Translations under genes and position numbers: made by a program
In this document: positions 26,880 through 34,368 of the stretch, piece by piece
Layout: each line of letters starts with the position of its first letter
How positions within the stretch are numbered: the stretch's first letter is position 1
Notes under the pieces: model-generated
The model's input: the letters and a program-made list of their open reading frames with translations, nothing else
What the model was told of the DNA's origin: nothing
Databases searched by the model: none
Assembly: GCF_047149785.1 (NCBI RefSeq)
Contig: NZ_BAAGBE010000001.1
Coordinates: 3,530,854-3,594,853 of the forward strand
Length of the DNA stretch: 64,000 bases
Direction of reading: 5' to 3'
From: Nitrobacter sp047149785
GTDB taxonomy: Bacteria > Pseudomonadota > Alphaproteobacteria > Rhizobiales > Xanthobacteraceae

Positions 26880-27461
26880 ATGCTGAGACGGACCTATGAC
26901 TGGTGCATCGCCGCCGCCGACAAGCCTTACGCGCTGTGGATTCTGGCAGCCGTGGCTTTCGCGGAAAGCTCGTTCTTTCCCGTGCCGCCCGACATCATGC
27001 TGCTGCCGATGTCGCTGGCGCGGCCGCGGCGCGCCTGGCTGTTTGCGACGCTCTGCACCGTTGCCTCGGTTGCCGGCGGCGTGCTCGGCTATGCGATCGG
27101 GGCGCTGCTCTACGACTCGCTGGGTCAGTGGCTCATTCAGCTCTACGGGCTTGGCGACAAGGTCGAGGCATTTCGCGAGTCGTATGCGCAATGGGGAGCC
27201 TGGATCATCATCGGCAAGGGGCTGACGCCGATCCCCTACAAGCTCGTCACCATCACCTCGGGGTTCGCCGGATACAATCTCTGGCTATTTGTTCTGTGCT
27301 CGATCGTTGCCCGTGGCGGCCGCTTCTTTATCGTCGCGATCGTGCTTAATCGCTACGGCGACGCCATCCGGCGGGAGATCGAGAAACGGCTCGGCCTGTG
27401 GGTCGCGACCGGCGCCGCCGTCATCGTCCTTGGATTCGTGATCGCGTTCCGCCTGATCTAG
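26880..27461 (+). CDS. YqaA/DedA-like (VTT domain) membrane protein
   Basis: This is a 193-aa inner-membrane protein with about four hydrophobic segments. The SNARE-associated/VTT hallmark FAESSFFPVPPDIMLLPM is at the N-terminal side, and GKGLTPIPYKLVTITSG matches the conserved Pro-containing loop. DedA-superfamily members are implicated in lipid scrambling and envelope homeostasis. I chose ATG 26880 (MLRRTYDWC); the frame also opens at 26826, inside the repeat, which I consider less likely. Confidence 0.85.
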   Translation: MLRRTYDWCIAAADKPYALWILAAVAFAESSFFPVPPDIMLLPMSLARPRRAWLFATLCTVASVAGGVLGYAIGALLYDSLGQWLIQLYGLGDKVEAFRESYAQWGAWIIIGKGLTPIPYKLVTITSGFAGYNLWLFVLCSIVARGGRFFIVAIVLNRYGDAIRREIEKRLGLWVATGAAVIVLGFVIAFRLI

Positions 27462-27564
27462 GGGGCATTGATGGCTAAGCGGGAGTTGGAATAGATGGAC
27501 GCGAAATCGCGATTCCAACGGATAAGATCACCTTTCAGCTCGGCGGGGCACGGAGGACGATACG

Positions 27565-27750
27565 ATGAGGAGCAATGACGAGCTGGAGAAATTCAGGCAA
27601 GCTAAGGCGCTGGCGTTCCGACTCGGGCTGGTTGTTCGCCATGCAGATGACCCCGATGGTCCCAAACGCTACACGCTGGTTCGCCAGGCCGTCGAAACGG
27701 AGTTCGCGACCATCGACGAGGTGCTGGCGGAGCTCAAGCGGCTCAAGTGA
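27565..27750 (+). CDS. Small conserved hypothetical, 61 aa
   Basis: A short, charged, soluble protein predicted to be helical (ELEKFRQAKALAFRLGLVVRH, EVLAELKRLK at the end). The ATG is preceded by a good GGAGGA site. There is no signal or membrane segment. No function can be assigned. It stands alone between the YqaA-like gene and another hypothetical. Confidence 0.65.
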   Translation: MRSNDELEKFRQAKALAFRLGLVVRHADDPDGPKRYTLVRQAVETEFATIDEVLAELKRLK

Positions 27751-27851
27751 TCGGCCGATGCCTGGCGCGCCCGCGCCGGTTCGGACAATGACGGGTTCCC
27801 GGTTAACGATCCATTAACCATAACTGAGGCACCTTCAATTCCCGAGCCGGT

Positions 27852-28145
27852 ATGAATTTGCTGCCGGCGCCGTCGATTTCCGGCCGGTACGGGCAACGGG
27901 TGATGAATCGCGATCTCGCGTCGGAAAAGACACCGGCGACCATCAATGAACTGCAGGCGCGCGTGGCCGCCGCGTTCGGCAGGCACCCACTGTGTCGCGA
28001 CGTGCGGTTCGACATTGTCAGAACGCCGAGGACCCGTAGCGGCGCCAACTGGACCGTCAGCATGAGCGCGGTCCCGCCGGACGCCATATGGGAGGCATCC
28101 GAACTCGTCGCCGACATCCAGAACGCCTATATTCTGGCGGTTTGA
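27852..28145 (+). CDS. Hypothetical protein, up to 97 aa
   Basis: Not recognised. It is a soluble alpha/beta-looking small protein ending in a helical acidic stretch (IWEASELVADIQNAYILAV). ATG 27852 gives 97 aa; an internal ATG at 27903 gives 80 aa and excludes a low-complexity N-terminus. Spacing and coding bias suggest a real gene, but no ribosome site is strong. Confidence 0.5.
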   Translation: MNLLPAPSISGRYGQRVMNRDLASEKTPATINELQARVAAAFGRHPLCRDVRFDIVRTPRTRSGANWTVSMSAVPPDAIWEASELVADIQNAYILAV

Positions 28146-28225
28146 CGCGCGGCCGATCTAGGCTCCAGGGATCACCGTGAGAAACAGCCTGCCTTGCACG
28201 GGCAAGCCTTGATTCCTATCGATTT

Positions 28226-28921
28226 GTGAGGACAATCGGCGGCTGTTCGTGGCTGACCCGGAGATTTTCTTTGACGCGGACCATGACGGTTTTGGCGCTC
28301 GCGTGCTGCGTCGTCGCCGGAGTGGCGTTGGCGGGGGTCTTCGGCCACGGCGACGTTCTGTTCGTGCGGTTTGTCGCAGAGCAGCCACGGCCAGCGGCGG
28401 AAGCGCCGCCGGTCGCCAATCGCGATGCCAAAGCCGATAAGCTCCCGGTCGTGACGCAGGTCGCTGCCGGCGACATTGGTGAGGAGGTGGGGGCGCCTGC
28501 ACCGTCGCGGGAGGCCCTTGCAATCGACCTTCCCCTCGATGCCGAGCTTGGGCCGCCGACGGCGCCGATCAAGGACCCGCGGCTGCCTCGTCCGCGGCCG
28601 AAGCTCGCAAACCAGCTCGTTCAGAAGAATTACTCGCTGCTCAGCGACATGCAGATCGCAGCGCTGAAGGGGCGGCTGCAACTCACCTCTGCGCAGGAGC
28701 CCTACTGGCCGGCTGTGGAGAGCGCTTTACGCGATCTCGCCCGGAAGATCCACGAGCGGCGTGCAGCGCCGGGGCGGCAGGCCGCTCTCAGTCCAGGTGA
28801 GATCGAGCAGATCAAGGTCGCCGCCCGGCCGCTGCTGTCGCGGCTGCGCGAGGACCAGAAGCGCGAAGCGCGCGCGCTCGCGCGCATCATCGGGCTAGAG
28901 GCTATCGCGTCGCTGATTTGA
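28226..28921 (+). CDS. Membrane-anchored periplasmic hypothetical protein
   Basis: The 231-aa product has one N-terminal hydrophobic segment (around MTVLALACCVVAGVALAGVF), a Pro/Ala-rich linker and a helical C-terminal domain with ALKGRLQLTSAQEPYWPAVESAL. That stretch recalls LTxxQ-type periplasmic helical proteins (Spy/CpxP-like), a weak similarity. The start is uncertain between GTG 28226 and ATG 28283. It ends 49 bp before the convergent tRNA-Leu gene. Confidence 0.7.
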   Translation: MRTIGGCSWLTRRFSLTRTMTVLALACCVVAGVALAGVFGHGDVLFVRFVAEQPRPAAEAPPVANRDAKADKLPVVTQVAAGDIGEEVGAPAPSREALAIDLPLDAELGPPTAPIKDPRLPRPRPKLANQLVQKNYSLLSDMQIAALKGRLQLTSAQEPYWPAVESALRDLARKIHERRAAPGRQAALSPGEIEQIKVAARPLLSRLREDQKREARALARIIGLEAIASLI

Positions 28922-28970
28922 GCAGTCGTAAAAAAACCCGGACGCCATAATGCTCGGATACGATCGCGTT

Positions 28971-29055
28971 TGGTGCCCCTGGCCGGAATCGAACCAGCAC
29001 TCCTTGCGGAACTCGATTTTGAGTCGAGCGCGTCTACCAGTTCCGCCACAGGGGC
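28971..29055 (-). tRNA. tRNA-Leu (anticodon CAA)
   Basis: On the minus strand: acceptor GCCCCTG, D arm with AACTGGTAGACGC, anticodon stem CTCGA/TCGAG around loop CTCAAAA (anticodon CAA), a long class II variable arm, T arm GGTTCGATTCC, and an encoded CCA (complement of 28971-28973). It is complete at 85 nt. Confidence 0.95.
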
Positions 29056-29234
29056 ATTCGCGAGCCGGCCGAAAAGGCGAGCCGCGAAGCGGGCGGACTA
29101 TAGCGGGCGTTCCCTCCCGGTCAACCCGGCGCGGCGCTGCGCCGCCGGGACCGCGACAGCCGAGACAACGCAGTGTGATGACCGCCGGCTCGACAGCGAC
29201 GAGGCGCGAGGTTACGACGTTTGAGCGGGATAAG

Positions 29235-29338
29235 GAAAGTAAAGTGTGGAGCGGTTTTCCACCCGCATCCCCGCTCGAACGATTAGAATCGATCACGTTC
29301 ATGATTTTGGATCGATTGGATCCAAAACCATCGTGATC
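29235..29338. repeat. Family C repeat and long hairpin upstream of dsbB
   Basis: 29235-29275 reads AAGTAAAGTGTGGAGCGGTT then a ...GCATCCCCGCTC end. It closely matches 58420-58470 (GTGTAGCGACTTTCCATACG then CATCCCCGCTC). It is followed by an inverted repeat pairing 29291-29313 with 29319-29338: GATCACG/CGTGATC outer arms and TTTTGGATC/GATCCAAAA inner arms, with a 3-nt bulge and a 5-nt loop. The hairpin ends 33 bp before the dsbB start. Confidence 0.6.
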
Positions 29339-29371
29339 CAGCGCAATCGAAGCAGCCAGCCGGAGCCCGCC

Positions 29372-29914
29372 GTGAATTCCGATGCCGTCGTCAAATCCTC
29401 CTCTGCGGCTCGCGGCAAAAAAACTGCGTTGACCACGGCGCTGGCCGTGGCTCTCATCGCCGCGGCGACTCTCGCGGGCGCATGGTTCTTCCAGCTCGTG
29501 CTGGACATCCTGCCATGCCCGCTCTGTCTCGAGCAGCGCTACGCCTACTATCTTGCCATTCCCCTCGGCCTGTTCGTGGCGTTTATCGCCGCCAAGGGCG
29601 CGCCGCGTTGCCTCATCATGCCGGGTCTCGCTGTTCTTGCGCTGGCCGCGCTCGGCAATGCCGGGCTGGGCGCCTATCACGCCGGCGTGGAATGGGGATA
29701 CTGGCCGGGACCGACCGACTGCACCGGACCGGTGCTCGATCTCGGCAAGGCGGGCCTGCTCGACAACCTCGACAAGGTGAAGGTCGTGCGGTGCGACGAG
29801 GTTCAGTGGCGCTTTCTCGGCCTGTCGTTTGCCGGCTACAACGCGCTGATCTCGCTGTTGATGGCGGCTCTGGCCGGATGGGGCATCGCAGCCCTGGCAG
29901 GCAAAGTCAGGTAA
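29372..29914 (+). CDS. dsbB: DsbB-family disulfide bond formation protein
   Basis: This inner-membrane quinone reductase reoxidises DsbA. The 180-aa protein has four predicted membrane segments, the first catalytic pair CPLC (Cys49/Cys52) and a second periplasmic pair Cys117 and Cys141, as in DsbB. The frame opens at 29246, but GTG 29372 has GGAG about 8 nt upstream and avoids translating the repeat. A DsbA-like gene lies 1 kb downstream, with two small Cys-containing secreted proteins between. Confidence 0.88.
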   Translation: MNSDAVVKSSSAARGKKTALTTALAVALIAAATLAGAWFFQLVLDILPCPLCLEQRYAYYLAIPLGLFVAFIAAKGAPRCLIMPGLAVLALAALGNAGLGAYHAGVEWGYWPGPTDCTGPVLDLGKAGLLDNLDKVKVVRCDEVQWRFLGLSFAGYNALISLLMAALAGWGIAALAGKVR

Positions 29915-29990
29915 TGGCCCGCTCTTGCCGGAGGGCGAGCCCGACAATGTCGGAGGCTGGTTAACCACCGACACTATCGGGCGCGTCGAA

Positions 29991-30242
29991 TCAGTTCGGC
30001 TTGGCCGCCTTGGCTTTGCACTCGGAGCGGAATTTCTTGCGCGCCTTGCCGTGCAGACCCTTGGCGTCGGCTTCTTTCGAGCATTCGAGCGAAGCTGCGG
30101 TTTGGGGTTTTTTGGCCTTTTTGGCGGCGGGCGCCATTTTTGAAGCAGGCGCGGTCGTGGGCGCCGTCGTTTGAGCAAACGCCGTTCCGCCGAGCAACAG
30201 CGATGCAGCAACGATTGCGATGACGCGGGCAGATAGGGTCAT
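29991..30242 (-). CDS. PsiF-like small periplasmic protein (1)
   Basis: The 83-aa product has a signal peptide ending GGTAFAQ, an Ala/Thr/Pro/Lys-rich linker, and a C-terminal PsiF-repeat-like block LECSKEADAKGLHGKARKKFRSECKAK with two cysteines. ATG 30242 follows GAGGGA; the longer frame to 30395 crosses a family B repeat and is rejected. PsiF is phosphate-starvation-inducible in E. coli, but its function is unknown. Confidence 0.8.
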   Translation of the reverse strand: MTLSARVIAIVAASLLLGGTAFAQTTAPTTAPASKMAPAAKKAKKPQTAASLECSKEADAKGLHGKARKKFRSECKAKAAKPN

Positions 30243-30348
30243 GGGCAGTCCCTCAGGGTTGAAAGAGCAGCAAGGTCGCGGAGCCCGGCTGAACGGCGAA
30301 TGAATGGCACCGGGGATGATCGTGACATGCAGCCACATTTTTTTGATC

Positions 30349-30401
30349 GAGCATGATCTCTTGCCCGAAAATCGGTTTCCACTTTTCGGGATCACGTTCT
30401 A
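30349..30401. repeat. Family B repeat, copy 1
   Basis: A ~52-bp imperfect palindrome runs from GAGCATGATC through CCGAAAATCGGTTTCCACTT to GATCACGTTCT. The ends are inverted (GAGCATGATC / GATCACGTTC) and the centre contains CCGAAAA...TTTTCGG. Related copies lie at 37669, 54860 and 57495. Confidence 0.75.
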
Positions 30402-30439
30402 GGATATCCGTCCCATCCTTGATGTCCGGGAGGACAGAC

Positions 30440-30913
30440 ATGACAGGTCATTTGAAGTTGCTTGGCGCTGTGACGGCGTCCGGCCTGCTTCTGCTTTCGG
30501 CGCTGCCCGCCAGCGCGCTGACTGCACAGGAATGCAGCGCGAAATACCAGGCCGCGAAATCCGCGGGCACGCTCAAAGGCCAGAAGTGGAATGACTTCCG
30601 CAAGGCGGAATGCAGGGCGGGAGCCACCGCCGCCACGACGCCTGCTGCGGCTCCGACTGCTGCGGCACCTGCGGCCAGGCCCGCGCCCGCGCCGAGGACC
30701 GCGGCAGCGCCGGCCGCGCCGGTCGGCAATGCCGTCTTCCCGTCGGCGGTCTCGCCGAAATATGCCAACGAATCCGCGGGCAAGGCGCGCGAGCACACCT
30801 GCCTCGATCAATACAGGATCAACAAGACCACCAACGCCAATGGCGGGTTGAAGTGGATCATGAAGGGCGGCGGCTACTACAGCCAATGTACCAAGAGGCT
30901 GAAAGGCGTCTGA
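30440..30913 (+). CDS. PsiF-like small exported protein (2)
   Basis: The 157-aa product has a signal peptide (residues ~1-26, ending ALPASA) followed by LTAQECSAKYQAAKSAGTLK and WNDFRKAEC, a PsiF-like Cys-containing block related to that of the divergent neighbour. A Pro/Ala linker and a C-terminal domain with two more Cys (HTCLDQY, YSQCTKR) follow. ATG 30440 follows GGGAGGA. It lies 5 bp before the DsbA-like gene on the same strand, so it may be co-expressed and may be a disulfide substrate (inference). Confidence 0.8.
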   Translation: MTGHLKLLGAVTASGLLLLSALPASALTAQECSAKYQAAKSAGTLKGQKWNDFRKAECRAGATAATTPAAAPTAAAPAARPAPAPRTAAAPAAPVGNAVFPSAVSPKYANESAGKAREHTCLDQYRINKTTNANGGLKWIMKGGGYYSQCTKRLKGV

Positions 30914-30918
30914 GATAA

Positions 30919-31587
30919 ATGCTCAAATCGCGAGGCGGGACCCGCATCCCGATGAGCAGGCGCCGGGTGCTTGGCGCTTGCGGGCTCGGGGCGGCGATGG
31001 CGGGTCTGAGACTTGCCCCCGCGTTTGCCGCCGACTCTGACGATGTTCTTGCCGAGGCCAAGGTGCTGCGCGATCCGGAGATTCCGCCGGCGGGTAACGC
31101 GCATGGCGACATCACCATCGTCGAGTTCTTCGATTACAATTGCCCGTATTGCCGCAGGCTCGCGCCCGAGCTTGCTCAGGTCGTCTATGATGACGGCAAG
31201 GTCCGGATGATCTTCAAGGACTGGCCGATTCTCGGACCCGTCTCGGTCTCTGCGTCGCGTCTGGCGCTGGCGTCCAAATACCAGGGCAAGTTCGTCGCCG
31301 CGCATGAAGCGCTGATGAGCACCAGTTCACGACTGACCGAGCCGCGCATTCGCGAACTGCTGAGCGGTGCAGGGATCGATGTCGAACGCGCACTCAAGGA
31401 CATGGCCGCCAACGCCGGTCCGATCGATGCCATTCTGACGCGCAATAATGAACAGGCGACCGCGTTCGGATTCAACGGGACGCCGGCATTCATCATCGGA
31501 AAATTCCGCGTGCCCGGCGTGCTGACCATGGCGCAGCTCGACCAGGCTATCGCGGACGCGCGCAAGGCGGCCCGTGATAAGAAGTGA
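30919..31587 (+). CDS. DsbA/thioredoxin-fold periplasmic oxidoreductase
   Basis: The 222-aa product has a signal with a twin-Arg-like start (SRRRVLGACGLGAAMAG) and a DsbA-family thioredoxin fold with CPYC (Cys75-Cys78) in FFDYNCPYCRRLAPE and the cis-Pro loop GTPAFIIG. It most resembles BdbD/ScsC-type DsbA proteins that oxidise or isomerise disulfides. It is 5 bp downstream of a secreted Cys protein and on the same strand as dsbB. Confidence 0.9.
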   Translation: MLKSRGGTRIPMSRRRVLGACGLGAAMAGLRLAPAFAADSDDVLAEAKVLRDPEIPPAGNAHGDITIVEFFDYNCPYCRRLAPELAQVVYDDGKVRMIFKDWPILGPVSVSASRLALASKYQGKFVAAHEALMSTSSRLTEPRIRELLSGAGIDVERALKDMAANAGPIDAILTRNNEQATAFGFNGTPAFIIGKFRVPGVLTMAQLDQAIADARKAARDKK

Positions 31588-31594
31588 TGCGGCG

Positions 31595-32017
31595 TCAGGT
31601 CAGGTTGGCTGAGGCCTGCGGCGGCCACGGCCGGTCGGGCCGATAGAACACCGCGATTTTCAGGCTCTCCGCGATGCGTTCAGCCTTTTCCATGAAGGCT
31701 GCGCGAATCGGTTCTTCACACAGCTCGCGACAGGTCTCGTCGAACAGGGCGAGCCACTGGGTGAAGAGCTCCGGCCTCAGGCCAGGGATCACCATGTGCT
31801 TCATCATCGGATTGCCCTTGTAGCGGCCGGTGGTCAGCATCACCGACGACCAGAACGCGTACATCTTTTCGAGATGATGGGGCCAGTTGTTCCTGATCTT
31901 GTTCTCGAAAATCGGCCCCAGCTCTGAATCGGCGCGCACCTTCGTGTAAAAGGCGTCCACCAGCCGGACGATGCCGTCCTCGGAGACATGATCCATTCTT
32001 TCGGGCGCGAGCGTCAT
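31595..32017 (-). CDS. Group III truncated haemoglobin
   Basis: This is a 140-aa haem protein of the trHb3 class. It shows VRLVDAFYTKVRADSELGPIF, the distal-side PHHLEKMYAFWSSVML and MKHMVIPGLRPELFTQWLALFDET with the proximal-His region. Family members bind O2 or NO and are linked to NO or nitrosative stress. Its ATG overlaps the stop of the upstream small membrane gene (ATGA), and both are divergent from an NsrR-like repressor gene, which supports a NO-detoxification role. Confidence 0.9.
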   Translation of the reverse strand: MTLAPERMDHVSEDGIVRLVDAFYTKVRADSELGPIFENKIRNNWPHHLEKMYAFWSSVMLTTGRYKGNPMMKHMVIPGLRPELFTQWLALFDETCRELCEEPIRAAFMEKAERIAESLKIAVFYRPDRPWPPQASANLT

Positions 32018-32208
32018 GCGAAGTAAGCCATAATGATGACGCCGGCTATTGTCCAGACCAACGAATTGACCAGCATGCGGACCAGGTCGGAATAGTCGCC
32101 GGGGTTGTCGCCGTGGAGTCCGAGGGCGTTGCAGACAACCGTTCCCGGCAACAAAAAAGGTCTCGCGACGGCATCGCTGATCGTGTGGTTCTCACTCGTT
32201 GAACTCAT
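32014..32208 (-). CDS. Small single-span membrane protein, upstream partner of the truncated haemoglobin
   Basis: The 64-aa protein has a polar N-terminal ~40 residues containing one Cys and one C-terminal hydrophobic span (MLVNSLVWTIAGVIIMAYFA). ATG 32208 follows AAGGAG. It is the first gene of a two-gene operon with trHb3 (4-bp overlap). I do not know a function; membrane recruitment of the globin is possible. Confidence 0.75.
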   Translation of the reverse strand: MSSTSENHTISDAVARPFLLPGTVVCNALGLHGDNPGDYSDLVRMLVNSLVWTIAGVIIMAYFA

Positions 32209-32238
32209 GGGGCTCTCCTTTCAGAAGGATAGCGCCGC

Positions 32239-32284
32239 TATACATCCGCGGTTGTATAAAAGCAATATTTGAAATATAGCTTTT
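32239..32284. promoter_or_regulatory. Operator-like palindromes between the haemoglobin operon and nsrR
   Basis: A 27-bp near-perfect palindrome has arms AAAAGCAATATTT (32258-32270) and AAATATAGCTTTT (32272-32284), one mismatch and a 1-bp spacer. It matches the general form of NsrR/Rrf2 sites (AAG-N-ATATTT-N-AAATAT-N-CTT). Directly beside it is a 20-bp dyad TATACA-T-CCGCGG-T-TGTATA (32239-32258) with one mismatch pair. The first lies 28 bp before the nsrR start and both are upstream of the haemoglobin operon. Autoregulation and NO-responsive control are inferred. Confidence 0.75.
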
Positions 32285-32311
32285 GCGTGACCGCCCCCAC
32301 GGGAGACATGC

Positions 32312-32764
32312 ATGCGACTCACCACCTATTCGGACTATGCGCTGCGGGTACTGATGTACCTCGCGCTCAGGTCCGACGGGCTGTCGACCATCGCCGAGAT
32401 CGCCCGAAGCTACGATATTTCCGAGGCCCACCTGATGAAGGTGGTCCATCAACTGGGTGTGGCCGGATACATCGAGACGGTGCGTGGCCGGGGCGGCGGG
32501 TTGCGTCTCGCCAAGCCGGTCGAGGCGATCGGCCTTGCGGAGGTCATTCGGATCACCGAGCCGGATATGGCGATCGTGACGTGCTTCAAGCCGGTCAACG
32601 CACCCTGCATGATCAATCCGAGCTGCGTGCTCAAGCGCGCGCTGGAGCGGGCGCAGGAGGCGTTCATGGAGGTGCTCGAAGCATATACGCTGGCCGATCT
32701 CGTGGCGCCCCGCGCGCGTCTTGCGAGCCTGCTCGGCATTCCGCCGGGGACGTCGCCGCAATAA
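32312..32764 (+). CDS. nsrR: NsrR-type Rrf2 family repressor
   Basis: This 150-aa Rrf2 regulator has an N-terminal winged HTH (MRLTTYSDYALRVLMYLALR, then SEAHLMKVVHQL, RGRGGGLRL) and three Fe-S ligand cysteines at 91, 99 and 105 (C-x7-C-x5-C). NsrR senses NO through a Fe-S cluster. The cysteine pattern and the divergent truncated haemoglobin support NsrR over IscR or RirA. Confidence 0.87.
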   Translation: MRLTTYSDYALRVLMYLALRSDGLSTIAEIARSYDISEAHLMKVVHQLGVAGYIETVRGRGGGLRLAKPVEAIGLAEVIRITEPDMAIVTCFKPVNAPCMINPSCVLKRALERAQEAFMEVLEAYTLADLVAPRARLASLLGIPPGTSPQ

Positions 32765-32803
32765 AGCGGGAACGGCTTGCCGTCCCCGGTGCGGGATTCC
32801 GCT

Positions 32804-32852
32804 TAGAGCGTTTTCGAGCGAACCGGCAGCCACTTCGCTTGAAAACCCTCTA
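32804..32852. repeat. Family A repeat, short copy
   Basis: A 49-bp palindromic version containing only the outer arms, AGAGCGTTTTCGAGCG...CGCTTGAAAACCCTCT. Its last bases (CTA, 32850-32852) form the TAG stop codon of the minus-strand trypsin-like protein gene. Confidence 0.75.
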
Positions 32853-33821
32853 ATGGAACCTCGGTTTCTTCAACATCCGGTCGCGATCGGTCGATGTCAC
32901 CACCACATCGAAAATATCGCCCTCGCGATAGAGCGTCAGCGGCACGTCGACGCCCGCTGGGCCGAGCGCCCATAATTTCCGGTAGAACTGCGCCGGGTCT
33001 GACACCTTCTCACCGTTCACTGCCAGGATCGCGTCGCCGGAGCGGAGTTCGGCGCGGGCCGCCGGTCCCTTCGGCGCAATTCCGACAGCGACGATCCTGT
33101 CTTCGATCTCGGTGGTGTAGATGCCCAGCCAGGGGCGGGCCGGTTTGTTGACCCGTCCGAATTTCAGCAGGTCGTCGAGCGCAGGTTTCAGGAGATCGAT
33201 CGGCACGTTCATGTTGAGGTGCTCGCTCCGGCCGCCGTGCTCGCGCTCGAGCTGTAGCGAGCCAATCCCGATCAGTTCGCCTGCAGCCGAGATCACGCCG
33301 GCGCCTCCCCAGTTGGGGTGAGCCGGGTGCGTGAAGATGGCTTCGTCGATCAGATATTCCCAGTAGCCGGCGAATTCCTGCTTGGCGGCGATGCGGCCGG
33401 CGAGCGAGCGGGTCCGGCCGCCGACCCCTCCCACCACGACGCGGTCGTTCAGCCCGGCCGCGGCCGACGAACCCAGCGCCAGCGGCTCGAGGTCCAATCG
33501 GCCGAGCGCCTGCAACAAACCGAAACCGCTCTCCCGATCGATGCCGAGCGTGTCCGCCTGCACCACGCGCCCGTCCGCGAGATGCAGCCACACGGTCTGC
33601 GCCTCGGTGATCAGGTATCCGATGGTCAGAACGAGCCCGTCTTCGATCACGACGCCGTTGCCCGCGCGCTCCTCGCCGAGGGTATCCGCGGTGAAGGCGT
33701 CGGCCGGAATGATCGAATGTAGTCCGACCACCGCAGACAGCGCGCGGTCCAGATCGAATTCATGGTCCTCCTGGCGTGGTTGTGCCGCGGCGGGCACCCT
33801 CCATTCGGTCAATGATGCCAT
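32850..33821 (-). CDS. S1C/HtrA-like protein with PDZ domain and lost catalytic triad
   Basis: The 323-aa protein has a trypsin-like domain (residues ~25-215) and a C-terminal PDZ domain (~230-310, with PWLGIY and RSGDAILAVNGEKV). Aligned with HtrA/DegP motifs, the His position (TNNHV) reads TIGYL with Tyr69, the Asp position reads ESGFG with Gly99, and the Ser position (GNSGG) reads PNWGGAG with Trp171. It should therefore be an inactive protease, perhaps a substrate-binding or scaffold protein. There is no signal peptide. ATG 33821 follows GGAG. The stop lies in a palindromic repeat. Confidence 0.85.
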   Translation of the reverse strand: MASLTEWRVPAAAQPRQEDHEFDLDRALSAVVGLHSIIPADAFTADTLGEERAGNGVVIEDGLVLTIGYLITEAQTVWLHLADGRVVQADTLGIDRESGFGLLQALGRLDLEPLALGSSAAAGLNDRVVVGGVGGRTRSLAGRIAAKQEFAGYWEYLIDEAIFTHPAHPNWGGAGVISAAGELIGIGSLQLEREHGGRSEHLNMNVPIDLLKPALDDLLKFGRVNKPARPWLGIYTTEIEDRIVAVGIAPKGPAARAELRSGDAILAVNGEKVSDPAQFYRKLWALGPAGVDVPLTLYREGDIFDVVVTSTDRDRMLKKPRFH

Positions 33822-34368
33822 GATGCGGGCTCTCCGTTCGATAAGCGGATGCGAGGCTGGTGGCGTGTGCCGTTGTTGCGTCAACGATTTTATGCCGCAA
33901 ACGTTCGCGGCGAAAGCGGCATGAAAATCGATCGGTGCCGCACGCCGCCAGAGCGCTTCGATGAACCGGCCGACTTCATAGCCGACGACGCGGAGCGGCC
34001 GCGTGGAAAAAGCTGCCTGCGATGGCGACGTAGGTAAGATCCAACAGGTGCGCCGGCGTTTCCACTTTCAGCCGACCTGCGTGCGTGTTGTGGCCACAGA
34101 TGCCGGGACAATCACCGCGTTGTCGATTTCAAAGGAAGCTGTTCAAACTTGGGCCAGCATCGCTGTGGTTGCCCTGACCGAAACCCGGGTCAGGGCGATG
34201 GCCGGAACCGAAGTCCAGAGCCTTTCCGCTTCTGATGGAATCAGAAGCGGGGCTCCATGATTTTGATTTGACGCGTTTTCTTTGCGCGAACCGGTATCCG
34301 CTTCGCTTGAAAACGCTCTAGTAGCTGGTTCGCTTTTTTAGCGACACCTCAGCGATGAACGTGGACCG
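33822..34368. other. 547-bp gap without a convincing gene
   Basis: I see only short unsupported frames here. A family A repeat fills 34216-34321, in reversed orientation. The remaining 33822-34215 has no tRNA, terminator or promoter I can defend. Confidence 0.6.
34216..34321. repeat. Family A repeat, full-length copy, reversed
   Basis: This is the most complete reversed copy: AGAGCCTTTCCGCTTCTGAT, a hairpin CGCTTCTGAT/ATCAGAAGCG, a middle GGCTCCATG, the core GACGCGTTTTC...GCGCGAACCGG, and the end CTTGAAAACGCTCTAG. It is collinear with 58647-58720 and with the reverse of 36683-36779. Confidence 0.85.
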
